NCBI RefSeq assembly: GCF_001180105.1
Contig: NZ_CVSO01000034.1
Location: 1 to 48,620 of the forward strand
Length of the DNA stretch: 48,620 nucleotides
Origin: Candidatus Pelagibacter communis
GTDB lineage: Bacteria > Pseudomonadota > Alphaproteobacteria > Pelagibacterales > Pelagibacteraceae
Direction of reading: 5' to 3'
In this document: one piece after another, positions 7,610 to 16,461 of the stretch
Position numbering within the stretch: position 1 is the first letter of the stretch
How the letters are laid out: every line of letters starts with the position of its first letter
The notes under the pieces: model-generated
Databases searched by the model: none
Told to the model about the DNA's origin: nothing
Seen by the model: the letters and a program-made list of their open reading frames with translations, nothing else
Program-made: the position numbers and the translations under genes

Positions 7610-8135
7610 TTATTTCTTTTTTTAGTTGATCTATTGAAATAAGTTCTCTTAACTCGTAGGGAAACACAATCCAGGGGTTATCTTTAAGATTGTGAACAAT
7701 AAAATCTGACTTGAATTCAGATTTTTCTTTCTTATAAAGAACTGCAGATTTGAAATTAATTTTTTTATTTACGAAATCTTTATATTTTTTTAGCCAGTCC
7801 AATGTCTTTTTAAGTGTTACGCCAGTATCAATAAGATCGTCAGTAACTAGAATATTTTCCCCGTAGATTTTACTAGTTGTAGACAAGTCTCTTGCAAACG
7901 TAAGTTCATTTTGAACATCAGATACCTTTCCTTCGCCTGATGATGAATAACTTTCAACTCCTAGATAACCACATTTGACTTTAAAAATTCTGCTAAGTAT
8001 ATCCCCTACTCTCAAGCCTCCCCGAGCGATACAAATTATAAAAGAGGGTTTAAAACCACTTTCGCTAATTTGAACAGCTAACTCATCTATAGATCTATTA
8101 TATTCATTCCAGTCAATAATTAGTTTTTTAGTCAT
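7596..8135 (-). CDS. gpt: Purine (xanthine/guanine-type) phosphoribosyltransferase
   Basis: This type I phosphoribosyltransferase joins a free purine base to PRPP in the cytoplasm. The start ATG at 8135 gives 179 residues (MTKKLIIDWNEYNRS); an in-frame TTG 15 bases upstream is less likely. The PRPP-binding loop VTDDLIDTGVT is at about 97-107, preceded by the flexible-loop region with SSSGEGK, and IARGGLRVG near 36-44 is the usual early motif. The C-terminus has NPWIVFPYE, as in bacterial xanthine/guanine enzymes, where the tryptophan region stacks on the purine. It is convergent with the purine permease. Substrate preference among xanthine, guanine and hypoxanthine is inference. Confidence 0.85.
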   Translation of the reverse strand: MTKKLIIDWNEYNRSIDELAVQISESGFKPSFIICIARGGLRVGDILSRIFKVKCGYLGVESYSSSGEGKVSDVQNELTFARDLSTTSKIYGENILVTDDLIDTGVTLKKTLDWLKKYKDFVNKKINFKSAVLYKKEKSEFKSDFIVHNLKDNPWIVFPYELRELISIDQLKKEIKKKG

Positions 8136-8194
8136 ATAAAAAATATTCAATTTTTAGATTTATATATCAAGATATATGAGTTAGAAATCATTTT

Positions 8195-9088
8195 ATGCGA
8201 ATCTTTGACTGTTTTATGTTTTATGACGAAGAGGTTGTATTAGACATAAGATTAAACTCATTAAAAAATTCTGTAGATTGTTTCATTATTGTAGAAAGTA
8301 AATTCTATCATAACGGTAAAAAAAGAGATCTAAAATTTAATATAAACAATTTTCCAAAATTCAAAGATAAGATAGTTTATATTGTCCAAGATGAGGAACC
8401 AAAGAACTTGGAAGTAGTAAAAATAAATGATGATGAGGCGACAAAGTCTCATAAAATTATTTTTAATGCGCATAAAAGAGAAAGTTTTCAAAGAAATCTT
8501 ATTTCTAAAGGACTAGATAAAGCGAATGAAGATGACTTGATAATGATATCTGATGTTGATGAAATACCAAATATTAAAGATCTTAACGTCGCTAAAGTAA
8601 AAAATAAAATTGTTATTTTTGAACAAAATATTTTTTACTACAAATTAAATAGGTTTCTTGAAGGTTTTAAATGGTATGGTACCAAAGCTTGCAAAAAAAA
8701 GAACTTTAAGTTCCCTCAATGGATTAGAAACGTTAAAAATAAAGATTTTGGTTTTTGGCGGCTGGACACTTTTTTCTCAGAAACTAAATATATTAACAAA
8801 ATTTTTATTAAAGATGGAGGTTGGCATTTTTCGAATTTAAAAAGTCCAGTTGATATAGAGAATAAATTAAAATCCTATTTACATCATAGAGATTTTGAAG
8901 TTGAAAATATTGATTTAAAGAAAATATCAAAACTGGTAAGGAACAACGAGACCATTTATGATATGTTTGCGGATAAAAGAGACAAAAAATTTTCTGAAAA
9001 TACGAGAAAGCTAAGCCTATACCCTAAAGAAAAACTCCCACATTATATCCTAGACAATGAGAGCAAATTTAAAGAATGGTTAGATTAA
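8195..9088 (+). CDS. Glycosyltransferase family 17 protein
   Basis: This is a 297-residue protein with the features of family GT17 (beta-1,4-N-acetylglucosaminyltransferase III-like). Those are an opening RIFDCFMFYDEEVVLDIRLN, then VDCFIIVESKFYHNGKKRDL, and a DxD-type stretch ISDVDEIPN (near 125-133). GGWHFSNLKS (near 208-217) is also typical. No signal peptide or membrane helix is seen, so it probably acts in the cytoplasm on a surface-polymer precursor. It stands alone between a purine phosphoribosyltransferase and an AlkA gene and is not in a polysaccharide cluster. Donor and acceptor are unknown. Confidence 0.8.
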   Translation: MRIFDCFMFYDEEVVLDIRLNSLKNSVDCFIIVESKFYHNGKKRDLKFNINNFPKFKDKIVYIVQDEEPKNLEVVKINDDEATKSHKIIFNAHKRESFQRNLISKGLDKANEDDLIMISDVDEIPNIKDLNVAKVKNKIVIFEQNIFYYKLNRFLEGFKWYGTKACKKKNFKFPQWIRNVKNKDFGFWRLDTFFSETKYINKIFIKDGGWHFSNLKSPVDIENKLKSYLHHRDFEVENIDLKKISKLVRNNETIYDMFADKRDKKFSENTRKLSLYPKEKLPHYILDNESKFKEWLD

Positions 9089-9089
9089 A

Positions 9090-9716
9090 CTAATACTGAA
9101 TAGGTTCATCATCAATTGATCTCCATAAATACCAAGTTGCTACAGAGCAATATGGAGAAAATTTTTTTTTAAGTTTTTCAACAAATTTTTTTGGAGGAAA
9201 ATATCTTTTTTTGTAATTGTTTGAGATAGATCTTAATAGTCCAATGTCTTGTATTGGCCAAATATCTGGTCTATTCAATGTAAATAATAAGATCATCTCA
9301 GCAGACCATCTTCCTATTTGTCTTAGTGATGATAAATAAATTATTGCCTCCTCATCATTCATAAGTTTAATTTTTTCAGGATTAAAGGATCTGTTTTCAA
9401 ATTTAATAGCTAATTCTTTAATTCCTCTTACTTTTTGTCTGCTTAAACCACATTTTTTAAGTTCTCTTGACTTTAGCTTGTTAATTTTTTTAGCATTAAT
9501 TTTTCCATTACAAGCTTTCTCAAATTTTTTAAATACAGAACTAGCAGCTTGTACACTGATTTGTTGACCAATGATACTTTTACACAGTGAATAGAAAATA
9601 TCCTCTCTGGTTGTTAATGTTTTATCTTTGTACTGGGTTATCAGTTTTTTCATCACTGGGTCTTTTTTAGAAAGGTATTTTATAGCACTATTCCAGTAAT
9701 AAGGTTTTTTACTCAT
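9090..9716 (-). CDS. alkA: DNA-3-methyladenine glycosylase II (AlkA-like, HhH-GPD)
   Basis: This 208-residue base-excision enzyme would remove alkylated bases from DNA. A helix-hairpin-helix is seen in SLRQIGRWSAEMILLF (near 130-145). It is followed by the catalytic aspartate in WPIQDIGL (Asp157), at the spacing expected for the HhH-GPD superfamily. The N-terminal half has SIIGQQISVQAASSVFKKF, the conserved glutamine-rich helix. It lacks the four-cysteine iron-sulfur cluster of endonuclease III/MutY and the long N-terminal domain of E. coli AlkA, so it is the compact AlkA/MagIII-like form. Its start overlaps the end of the upstream exporter gene by eight bases. Confidence 0.85.
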   Translation of the reverse strand: MSKKPYYWNSAIKYLSKKDPVMKKLITQYKDKTLTTREDIFYSLCKSIIGQQISVQAASSVFKKFEKACNGKINAKKINKLKSRELKKCGLSRQKVRGIKELAIKFENRSFNPEKIKLMNDEEAIIYLSSLRQIGRWSAEMILLFTLNRPDIWPIQDIGLLRSISNNYKKRYFPPKKFVEKLKKKFSPYCSVATWYLWRSIDDEPIQY

Positions 9717-10590
9717 GACGTGCTGCTGAAATTTGTTTATTCAAAATTATTTCTCTTCTAAAAATAATTATAGATGAAATAATAACTAAAAAAGCACCAA
9801 CTAAAGTTTTTATTGATGGGACTTCATCCCATATAAGATAACCAAAAATAATCGCAAAAACTAAGGTAAGATACTTTAGTGGAGTAACTAATGAAACTTC
9901 GGAAAATTTATATGATTGACTGAGCCATAGATTAGCTAATCCACCAAAAACTCCCACTAATATCAAAAGAGATAGATCTAAAAAGTTAGGCATTTTCCAA
10001 CCCCAAGGAATTGAAAAAAAGCTTGCAAGAGTTATTGCAATTGAAAAAAAAAGTGAAATTAACCAAACAGGTTCAGTTGTAGATAACTGCCTTATACTTA
10101 TTGCAACATAAGACATTCCCAAAACAAAGATTACTGGAAAAATATAATATATATTTAAAGAACTATAACCAGGTTCTGTAATGATTATAATTCCTACAAA
10201 ACCAACAAACACTGCTAACCATCTATAATATCCAACTTTTTCTCCTAAAAAAAAAATTGAGAAAATAGTAGTAAATATAGGAGCAGCGAACGAAATACTG
10301 ACCACTGTTGCTAACGGAAGATTTCTTAATGCAGTAAAGATTGATAATAAAGCGATGAGACCAAATAAACACCTATTAAAATGCAATAATGGTCTTTCAG
10401 TGGTATAAAAATTCTTTAGTTTTTCCTTAGGTATAATAAAAAAATATATAACTATACCAAAAAAACCTCTAAAAAATAAAACTTGGCCTAATGGATATTC
10501 ATCTGACCACTTCACTAATAAATCCATAACGGAAAATGCACAAACAGACAAAAACATGTACAAAAAGCCTAATTGATTTTTAGAAAGCAT
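9709..10590 (-). CDS. EamA-family (DMT superfamily) transporter
   Basis: This is a 293-residue inner-membrane protein with ten hydrophobic segments arranged as two EamA repeats (about 8-138 and 150-280). The motifs typical of the drug/metabolite transporter superfamily are visible, including RGFFGIVIYF in the first repeat and PLKYLTLVFAIIFGYLIWDE followed by VPSIKTLVGAFLVI in the second. The substrate is unknown; relatives export amino acids, S-adenosylmethionine or other metabolites. It is probably cotranscribed with the overlapping alkA-like gene. It is divergent from msrA with a 33-base gap. Confidence 0.85.
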   Translation of the reverse strand: MLSKNQLGFLYMFLSVCAFSVMDLLVKWSDEYPLGQVLFFRGFFGIVIYFFIIPKEKLKNFYTTERPLLHFNRCLFGLIALLSIFTALRNLPLATVVSISFAAPIFTTIFSIFFLGEKVGYYRWLAVFVGFVGIIIITEPGYSSLNIYYIFPVIFVLGMSYVAISIRQLSTTEPVWLISLFFSIAITLASFFSIPWGWKMPNFLDLSLLILVGVFGGLANLWLSQSYKFSEVSLVTPLKYLTLVFAIIFGYLIWDEVPSIKTLVGAFLVIISSIIIFRREIILNKQISAARHE

Positions 10591-10623
10591 AAGTTTAACT
10601 TAGTTATATAATTAAAATAATCA

Positions 10624-11070
10624 ATGGAAATAGCAGTTTTAGCTTGTGGATGTTTTTGGGGGCCTGAAAAAAAGTTTAGTAGTCTTGATGGAGTTTATAA
10701 AACTGAAGTAGGTTACTGTGGTGGCAAAACTGAGAAAACAACTTATCAAGAAGTTTGTTCTGGTGAAACAAATCATGCTGAAGTAGTAAAAATAAATTTT
10801 GATCCAAAAATTATTTCCTATGAGGAAATTTTAAATTTTTTTTTTAAAATACATGATCCAACTACTTTGAATTCTCAAGGTCCGGACTTTGGCACTCAAT
10901 ACAGAAGTGAAATTTTTTACTTAAACACAAAACAAAAAAAAATTGCTGAGAAGGTCATAAAATTAAAAAATACGAATTTTTCAGGAAAAATTGTAACCAA
11001 ATTATCATTATTGAAAAATTATTGTGTAGCTGAAGAATACCATCAAAAATATTTAGATAAGAAATTTTAG
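10624..11070 (+). CDS. msrA: Peptide-methionine (S)-S-oxide reductase
   Basis: MsrA reduces methionine-S-sulfoxide in proteins and repairs oxidative damage. The catalytic cysteine is Cys10 in the GCFWG motif right at the N-terminus. EVGYCGGKTEKTTYQEVCSG and HDPTTLNSQGPDFGTQYRS are the canonical downstream motifs, and EEYHQKYL lies near the C-terminus. At 148 residues it is a short cytoplasmic form without signal peptide. A second cysteine near residue 135 (NYCVAEEYH) may serve as resolving residue. Its stop codon directly abuts the start of sseA, so the two sulfur-related genes are probably an operon together with the RND genes downstream. Confidence 0.95.
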   Translation: MEIAVLACGCFWGPEKKFSSLDGVYKTEVGYCGGKTEKTTYQEVCSGETNHAEVVKINFDPKIISYEEILNFFFKIHDPTTLNSQGPDFGTQYRSEIFYLNTKQKKIAEKVIKLKNTNFSGKIVTKLSLLKNYCVAEEYHQKYLDKKF

Positions 11071-11895
11071 ATGAGCTTAGTTACAACAGATTGGGTTCTC
11101 GATAATTTGAATAGTCTTAAGATAATAGACGCCTCTTGGCATATGCCTGCTCAAAAAAGAAATCCTGCTAAGGAATATCTAAATGCTCATATCCCAAATT
11201 CTATTTTTTTTGATTTAGATGAAAACTCTGAAAAAGATACAGACCTTCCACATATGCTTCCAAAACAAGACGCTTGGGAAAAAATAATGTCCTCTTTTGG
11301 AATAAATAATAATGATGATATTCTCATATATGACAACTCTGATTTAAAAAGTTCATGTAGATGTTGGTTTAGTCTTTTATATTTTGGTCATGATGAAAAA
11401 AAAATACATATTTTAAATGGTGGATTAAAAAAATGGATTTTTGAGAATAAACCAACAACCAAAGATAAGACGGAAATTACTGAAAGTAATTATGTTGCAA
11501 GTGAAAAAGAAAATTTAGTGGTAAGCCTTGATCAAATTAAAAAAAATATTCTAAATAAAAAATTTAACATAATTGATGCAAGAAGCCGTGAAAGATTCGA
11601 AGGAAAAGTACCTGAGCCGAGAAAAGGTTTAAGAAGTGGACACATAAAAAACTCTTTTTGCATACCTTTTAATCAATGTATTAATCAAAAAACTGGAGAG
11701 TTTAAAAGTCTAGAGGAATTAAAAAAACTTTTTGAACAATATGAAAATGTAGAAAATAAAATAGATCTAGTTTTTACTTGTGGATCTGGTGTTACTGCCT
11801 CAGTCCTTGCTTATGCTTATAAAATGGTAAATAATGATTATATTCCAAAAATTTATGATGGTTCTTGGAGCGAATATGGTAAATATCCAGCATGA
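11071..11895 (+). CDS. sseA: 3-mercaptopyruvate/thiosulfate sulfurtransferase (tandem rhodanese)
   Basis: This 274-residue protein has two rhodanese domains (about 5-120 and 150-270). Only the C-terminal one has the catalytic cysteine, Cys237 in the loop CGSGVTA. That loop is the mercaptopyruvate sulfurtransferase type, whereas classical rhodaneses have CRKGVTA, so 3-mercaptopyruvate is the more likely donor. WHMPAQKRNPAKEYLNAHIP near the N-terminus and RSGHIKNSFCIPF in the second domain are family motifs. The gene abuts msrA and overlaps the RND adaptor gene by four bases (ATGA). Confidence 0.92.
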   Translation: MSLVTTDWVLDNLNSLKIIDASWHMPAQKRNPAKEYLNAHIPNSIFFDLDENSEKDTDLPHMLPKQDAWEKIMSSFGINNNDDILIYDNSDLKSSCRCWFSLLYFGHDEKKIHILNGGLKKWIFENKPTTKDKTEITESNYVASEKENLVVSLDQIKKNILNKKFNIIDARSRERFEGKVPEPRKGLRSGHIKNSFCIPFNQCINQKTGEFKSLEELKKLFEQYENVENKIDLVFTCGSGVTASVLAYAYKMVNNDYIPKIYDGSWSEYGKYPA

Positions 11896-12755
11896 AAACT
11901 TCAAAAAAAATTACTATATTTTTAATAATATTGGCAATTGTCATTGCTTCAGTGATTATAGCAAGGCATTTTGTTGGAATACACTTTCAAAAAAAATTTT
12001 CGAAATATCCACCACCAGGAGTAATTGTTGAAGTTGTTCAATCATCTGTTTTTTTTGATAGCATTGAAACATTTGGAACTGCGCTATCAAAAAAAAATAA
12101 AAATTTTAGAGTAAAAAAAAGTGAAATACTTGATGAAAAAATCCTTATTGGAAAAGTGTTTAATGAGGGTGAAGTTTTATTAAGAACAAAAAATGAAGTT
12201 ATCATCGCTCCTTTTAAAGGTGTTTTGGGCAAAAGAGAAATTGCTCAAGGTGTCTTGGGAACAGAATCTTTTATTCTCACTTTAGATGACACCTCATCAA
12301 TAATTTTAAATATTAAAGTTCCTGAGATTTATCTTAAAATTTTAAAACCAGGCCTTATTGCCGAGGTTAAATCAGATGCTTTTGATAAAATTTTTTATGG
12401 TAGGATAGACTCTGTTAGTTCTCGTGTTGATCCTAGCACAAGATCAGTCCTTGCAAGTATCACAGTGGACAACAAGAATTTAGAATTGGTCCCAGGAATG
12501 CTTTTAGATATACAAATTATTTATAACAAAACTCAAGAAATAGGAGTTCCAGAAAACTCTTTATTAATTCAGGGTGATACAGCTTTTGCTTATAAAGTTT
12601 TGGAAGACAATACTGTTGAAAAAATTGAAGTCAAAATTGGAAAAAGAAATTATGGAAAAGTTTCTATTCTCAATGGTTTATCCGAGGGTGATAAAATAGT
12701 TAAAGAGGGTATTTCAAAAGTAAGAGATAAAATCAAAATTAAAATCATTAATTAA
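11892..12755 (+). CDS. RND efflux periplasmic adaptor, apparently without alpha-hairpin
   Basis: This is a 287-residue membrane-fusion protein with an N-terminal anchor helix (residues 7-28) and no lipobox. Lipoyl, beta-barrel and membrane-proximal domains can be followed: IAPFKGVLGKREIAQG, the SRVDPSTRSVLASITVDN barrel motif and LVPGMLLDIQI are typical. The first lipoyl half (near ILIGKVFNEGE, about 87-97) runs almost directly into the second (VIIAPFKG, about 104-111). MexA/AcrA have a 60-100-residue coiled-coil hairpin at this point. The protein is therefore about 100 residues shorter than usual adaptors. It overlaps sseA by four bases and is followed three bases later by the pump. Confidence 0.88.
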   Translation: MKTSKKITIFLIILAIVIASVIIARHFVGIHFQKKFSKYPPPGVIVEVVQSSVFFDSIETFGTALSKKNKNFRVKKSEILDEKILIGKVFNEGEVLLRTKNEVIIAPFKGVLGKREIAQGVLGTESFILTLDDTSSIILNIKVPEIYLKILKPGLIAEVKSDAFDKIFYGRIDSVSSRVDPSTRSVLASITVDNKNLELVPGMLLDIQIIYNKTQEIGVPENSLLIQGDTAFAYKVLEDNTVEKIEVKIGKRNYGKVSILNGLSEGDKIVKEGISKVRDKIKIKIIN

Positions 12756-12758
12756 AAG

Positions 12759-15700
12759 ATGTTCTTAACAGACTTATCAATCAAACGCCCAGTCGTCTCA
12801 ATGGTGATGAGTATAGTCATGGTTATGTTCGGTATTTTAGTTTTTTTTGAAATACCAACTAATGAATTACCAGACATTGACCGACCAGTAGTATCAGTTC
12901 AAACTGATTACAAAGGAGCTTCAGCTCAGGTTATTGACACTCAGATAACACAAAAGATTGAGGATTTTATTGGAGGCACCCCTGGTCTCGTTTCAATTGA
13001 CTCTATGAGTGAAGATGAAAGGTCAAGAATTGATATGACCTTCAAAGATAATCTTGATATTGACGATGTTGCCAACGATGTGAGAAGTGCAATATCAAGA
13101 GTAGTGGATAATTTACCAAAAGAGGCTAGCGCTCCAGAAATTTTCAAACAGTCTGCGGGCTTTAGAACTACTATGTGGTTGAGTTTTAGCTCAGATTTTA
13201 TGAGTGATTTAGAACTCACTGATTTTGCTGATCGATATTTGGTAGATTATTTCTCAACTGTAGAAGGAGTAGGACGTGTGAGATTAGGTGGTGAAAGAGA
13301 GCTCTCTGTGAGAGTTTGGTTAGATCCTCTTTCACTAGCAGCTAGAAATTTAACAACTCAAGATGTTGAACAAGTTTTAAATTCAGAAAACTTAGAATTT
13401 CCTGCAGGTCGAATAGAGTCAAAAGATGTAGATCTTTCAATTAAACTTGAAAATGCTTATGAAAATTTAGACTCTTATAAAAAACTACCTTTGAAGAGGG
13501 CAATTGACGGTTCTGTAACAACTTTGGAAGATGTTTCTAGGATTGAATTTGGTCCAGTCTCTACAAGAACACTTTTTAAAGGAAATGGAAAAAAAGTTGT
13601 AGGTATTGGTATTTATCAAAACTCAGATGCAAACACAATCGCGGTGGCTACAAAAGTAAAAAAGAAGATTAAAGAAATACAAAGTTCTATACCTGATGGA
13701 TCTACATTAGAGGTTTCTTTTGATAGATCGAATTATGTCTCAAACGCAATTAAAGAGGTGTACAAAACATTATTTGTAGCACTAGTTTTAGTCACGCTCA
13801 TTATTTACCTTTTTTTGGGTAACATCAGAGCTTTAGTAGTACCAATTGTAGCTTTGCCAGTCTCTTTAATATCAACTTTTTTAGCAATTTATTTTTTTGA
13901 TTTTTCAATAAACCTTTTCACTCTTATGGCATTAGTTCTTGCAATAGGAATCGTGGTGGACGATGCAATTGTAATGTTGGAAAATATATACCGAAGAGTT
14001 GAGAAAGGTGAAAGTTCATTGGTTGCTGCATATAAAGGATCGAGACAAGTATCTTTTGCAATTATAGCAACCACTTTAGTTCTTGTTGCTGTATTCATAC
14101 CTTTAATTTTTATAGAGGGGTTAGCTGGAGTGTTGTATGCTGAAACAGCTGTTACTTTAAGTTTCGCAGTTATCATATCAAGTTTTGTTGCATTATCCTT
14201 AAGCCCGATGATTGCTAGCAAAGTTTTAGACACAAAATCAAAAAGAAATAAATTAACTCTTAAATTTGAAAAAAGATTAAATGATTTTAAGGAATTTTAT
14301 ATTTACACTTTAAAATATTGGATATTAAAGAAAAAAAGTATAATAGCTTTTTTAATATCAATTTTAATATTGTGTATTGGTTTATTTATTTATATTCCAA
14401 AACAACTCATACCAAAAGAAGATAGAGGTGCTTTCTTTGTAATAGTAAAAGCACCTCAAAGCTCAGGGTTTGAGTTTACCTCCTCAAAAACTCAGGATAT
14501 TGAAAAATTGTTATTACCAAAAGTGGGGCAAGGTGAGTATAGAAGACTAATTTTAAGGGTGCCTGGTTTCGGAAAAAGTAGCAAACAAGTCAACTCGGCT
14601 TTTATAATTGTATTGTTGGAGGATTGGAAAAAAAGAGACAGAAAAGGTAACAGAATAATGATGGAGTCTTTTAGAGAAATTTCAAAAGTTCCTGGTGTTT
14701 TATCATTTCCTGTTATGCCCCAGGGAATAAGAACCGGTGGTGTAGAGAAACCAGTTCAATTTGTAATATTAGGTAATACCTATGAAGAATTAATCCAATG
14801 GAAAGAGACTATAAAAAAAGAGGCCAGAAAAAATAACAATTTAGCTAATATCGAAGACGATTTTGAATTAAATAAACCAATTATAAATGTAAAGATAGAT
14901 CAAAAGAAAGCATCAGATCTTGGCGTATCTACTTCGGAAATTGGTCGAACAATTGAAACTATCTTTGGATCCAGAAGTGTTACAAAATTTACAAAGGATG
15001 GTAAAGAGTATTCAATAATCCTGCAGGGAGATATTAAAAATAGAAATGAACCTTCAAGTTTAAATAAAGTTTATGTTAGATCAAAAAACTCTGGTCAATT
15101 AATTGCTTTATCAAATTTAGTGACAATTAATGAAAGAGGAACTGCTCCATTTCTTTCAAGATATAATAGACAAAAAGCAGTTACCATTTCTGCAAATATC
15201 GTAGGAGATTATACCCTTCAAAATGCCTTATCTTTTTTAGAAAAAGTTGTTCAAGAAAATACACCTAATGCCAGAATTGATTTCAAAGGGGAAAGTGAGC
15301 AATTAAAAGAAATAAGTTTTCAGATTTATGTAATATTCTTTTTAGCTTTAGTTACAGCATATCTTGTGATGGCGGCTCAGTTTGAAAGTTTTGTCCATCC
15401 TTTCACAATAATGCTGACAGTCCCGCTAGCAATATTTGGTGGAATTATAGGTCTACTGCTCGTCGGCAGCTCAATTAATGTTTACAGTCAGGTAGCTTTA
15501 ATAATACTAATTGGATTAGCAACAAAAAACGGAATATTGATTGTTGAATTTGCAAATCAGTTAAGAGATGAGGGGAAAAATCAATTAACTGCGATTTTAG
15601 AGTCGTCAGCACTAAGATTAAGACCAATCTTAATGACTTCTATATCTACCATTATTGGAGTTCTACCATTGGTAATAAGTAGTGGCCCAGGTGAGGCGAG

Positions 15701-15854
15701 TAGATTATCTGTTGGTATTACTATATTTGCTGGAATGATATTTTCGACCTTTTTTACACTTTATGTAGTTCCAATAATTTATTTATTATTAGGAAAGAAT
15801 ACAAAAAGTATCAATCATATTGAAAAAGAGTTAGAAAAAGAACTTAATCAATAA
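12759..15854 (+). CDS. RND-family multidrug/lipid efflux pump (AcrB/MexB-like, HAE1)
   Basis: This 1031-residue inner-membrane proton antiporter has twelve expected membrane helices and two large periplasmic loops. The N-terminus LSIKRPVVSMVMSIVMVMFG, GIVVDDAIVMLENI with the proton-relay pair Asp401-Asp402, and Lys923 in GLATKNGILIVEFAN are the diagnostic residues. It is full length. It pairs with the short adaptor immediately upstream; no TolC-type outer-membrane channel is encoded in the window. Its last seven bases overlap the convergent lytic-transglycosylase-like gene. Substrates cannot be predicted from sequence. Confidence 0.95.
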   Translation: MFLTDLSIKRPVVSMVMSIVMVMFGILVFFEIPTNELPDIDRPVVSVQTDYKGASAQVIDTQITQKIEDFIGGTPGLVSIDSMSEDERSRIDMTFKDNLDIDDVANDVRSAISRVVDNLPKEASAPEIFKQSAGFRTTMWLSFSSDFMSDLELTDFADRYLVDYFSTVEGVGRVRLGGERELSVRVWLDPLSLAARNLTTQDVEQVLNSENLEFPAGRIESKDVDLSIKLENAYENLDSYKKLPLKRAIDGSVTTLEDVSRIEFGPVSTRTLFKGNGKKVVGIGIYQNSDANTIAVATKVKKKIKEIQSSIPDGSTLEVSFDRSNYVSNAIKEVYKTLFVALVLVTLIIYLFLGNIRALVVPIVALPVSLISTFLAIYFFDFSINLFTLMALVLAIGIVVDDAIVMLENIYRRVEKGESSLVAAYKGSRQVSFAIIATTLVLVAVFIPLIFIEGLAGVLYAETAVTLSFAVIISSFVALSLSPMIASKVLDTKSKRNKLTLKFEKRLNDFKEFYIYTLKYWILKKKSIIAFLISILILCIGLFIYIPKQLIPKEDRGAFFVIVKAPQSSGFEFTSSKTQDIEKLLLPKVGQGEYRRLILRVPGFGKSSKQVNSAFIIVLLEDWKKRDRKGNRIMMESFREISKVPGVLSFPVMPQGIRTGGVEKPVQFVILGNTYEELIQWKETIKKEARKNNNLANIEDDFELNKPIINVKIDQKKASDLGVSTSEIGRTIETIFGSRSVTKFTKDGKEYSIILQGDIKNRNEPSSLNKVYVRSKNSGQLIALSNLVTINERGTAPFLSRYNRQKAVTISANIVGDYTLQNALSFLEKVVQENTPNARIDFKGESEQLKEISFQIYVIFFLALVTAYLVMAAQFESFVHPFTIMLTVPLAIFGGIIGLLLVGSSINVYSQVALIILIGLATKNGILIVEFANQLRDEGKNQLTAILESSALRLRPILMTSISTIIGVLPLVISSGPGEASRLSVGITIFAGMIFSTFFTLYVVPIIYLLLGKNTKSINHIEKELEKELNQ

Positions 15855-16447
15855 ATAATAAATTTTTTCCTGTTAAGCTTTTTTTTACATTTTACAAGCT
15901 GAGTCTTGTATTGATCTGAATACTTTTTTACTTTTTTGGCATAAGAAATTACCTTTTCATTTTTTTTATAATTCTTATAATTTCCCCATCCTTCGTGATA
16001 TGCAATATATTGTTTGAATGCATCATTTTTAGGAATCTTTAAAAGTTTTGATGATTTATTTGTATACCAGCCAATAAAATCAACACTATCCTTAAATCTT
16101 GCTCTAACTGCTAATGGTTTATTCTGTTCTTCCTTATATTGTTTCCATGTCCCTTTTACGGCCTGAGAATATCCAAATGAACTTGATGGTCTTTTAAAAG
16201 GAATAATCTTGAAAATTTTTTGCCTTTTGGGCTTTGCCAACCAATCAAATCCAGACTCAAATCTGATAAAAGCAAGCTGCATGTATATTGGTGTTCCCCA
16301 TTTTTTTTCTGTTTTTTTTGCGTGTTTGTACCAAAAATATCTTTCAGAAAATATTGAGCAACTACTAGAGGTATTTTTAGGGATAGATGAACAGCTTATT
16401 AAGATTAGAAAAATTGATGAATACAAAAAAAATTTTAAGCGAATCAC
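15848..16447 (-). CDS. Lytic-transglycosylase-like (SLT fold) lipoprotein
   Basis: This is a 199-residue predicted lipoprotein: the signal peptide ends in LISC with Cys19 as the lipidated cysteine. The mature part resembles SLT-type lysozyme-fold enzymes. IYMQLAFIRFESGF places a likely catalytic glutamate at Glu64. SFGYSQAVKGTWKQYKEE (near 90-107) corresponds to the GLMQI-type motif after the catalytic residue, and AYHEGWGNYKN to the late A-Y-N-x-G region. It would cleave glycan strands to anhydromuropeptides, the substrates for the AmpG permease encoded 21 kb away. It is convergent with the RND pump gene. The fold call is by motif pattern only. Confidence 0.65.
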   Translation of the reverse strand: MIRLKFFLYSSIFLILISCSSIPKNTSSSCSIFSERYFWYKHAKKTEKKWGTPIYMQLAFIRFESGFDWLAKPKRQKIFKIIPFKRPSSSFGYSQAVKGTWKQYKEEQNKPLAVRARFKDSVDFIGWYTNKSSKLLKIPKNDAFKQYIAYHEGWGNYKNYKKNEKVISYAKKVKKYSDQYKTQLVKCKKKLNRKKFIIY

Positions 16448-16461
16448 TCTTTCTTTATAAT

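Noticed and set aside
8136..8150. Five-residue N-terminal extension of the phosphoribosyltransferase from a TTG
   Set aside because: The ATG at 8135 gives a normal family N-terminus; the extension has no ribosome binding site support.
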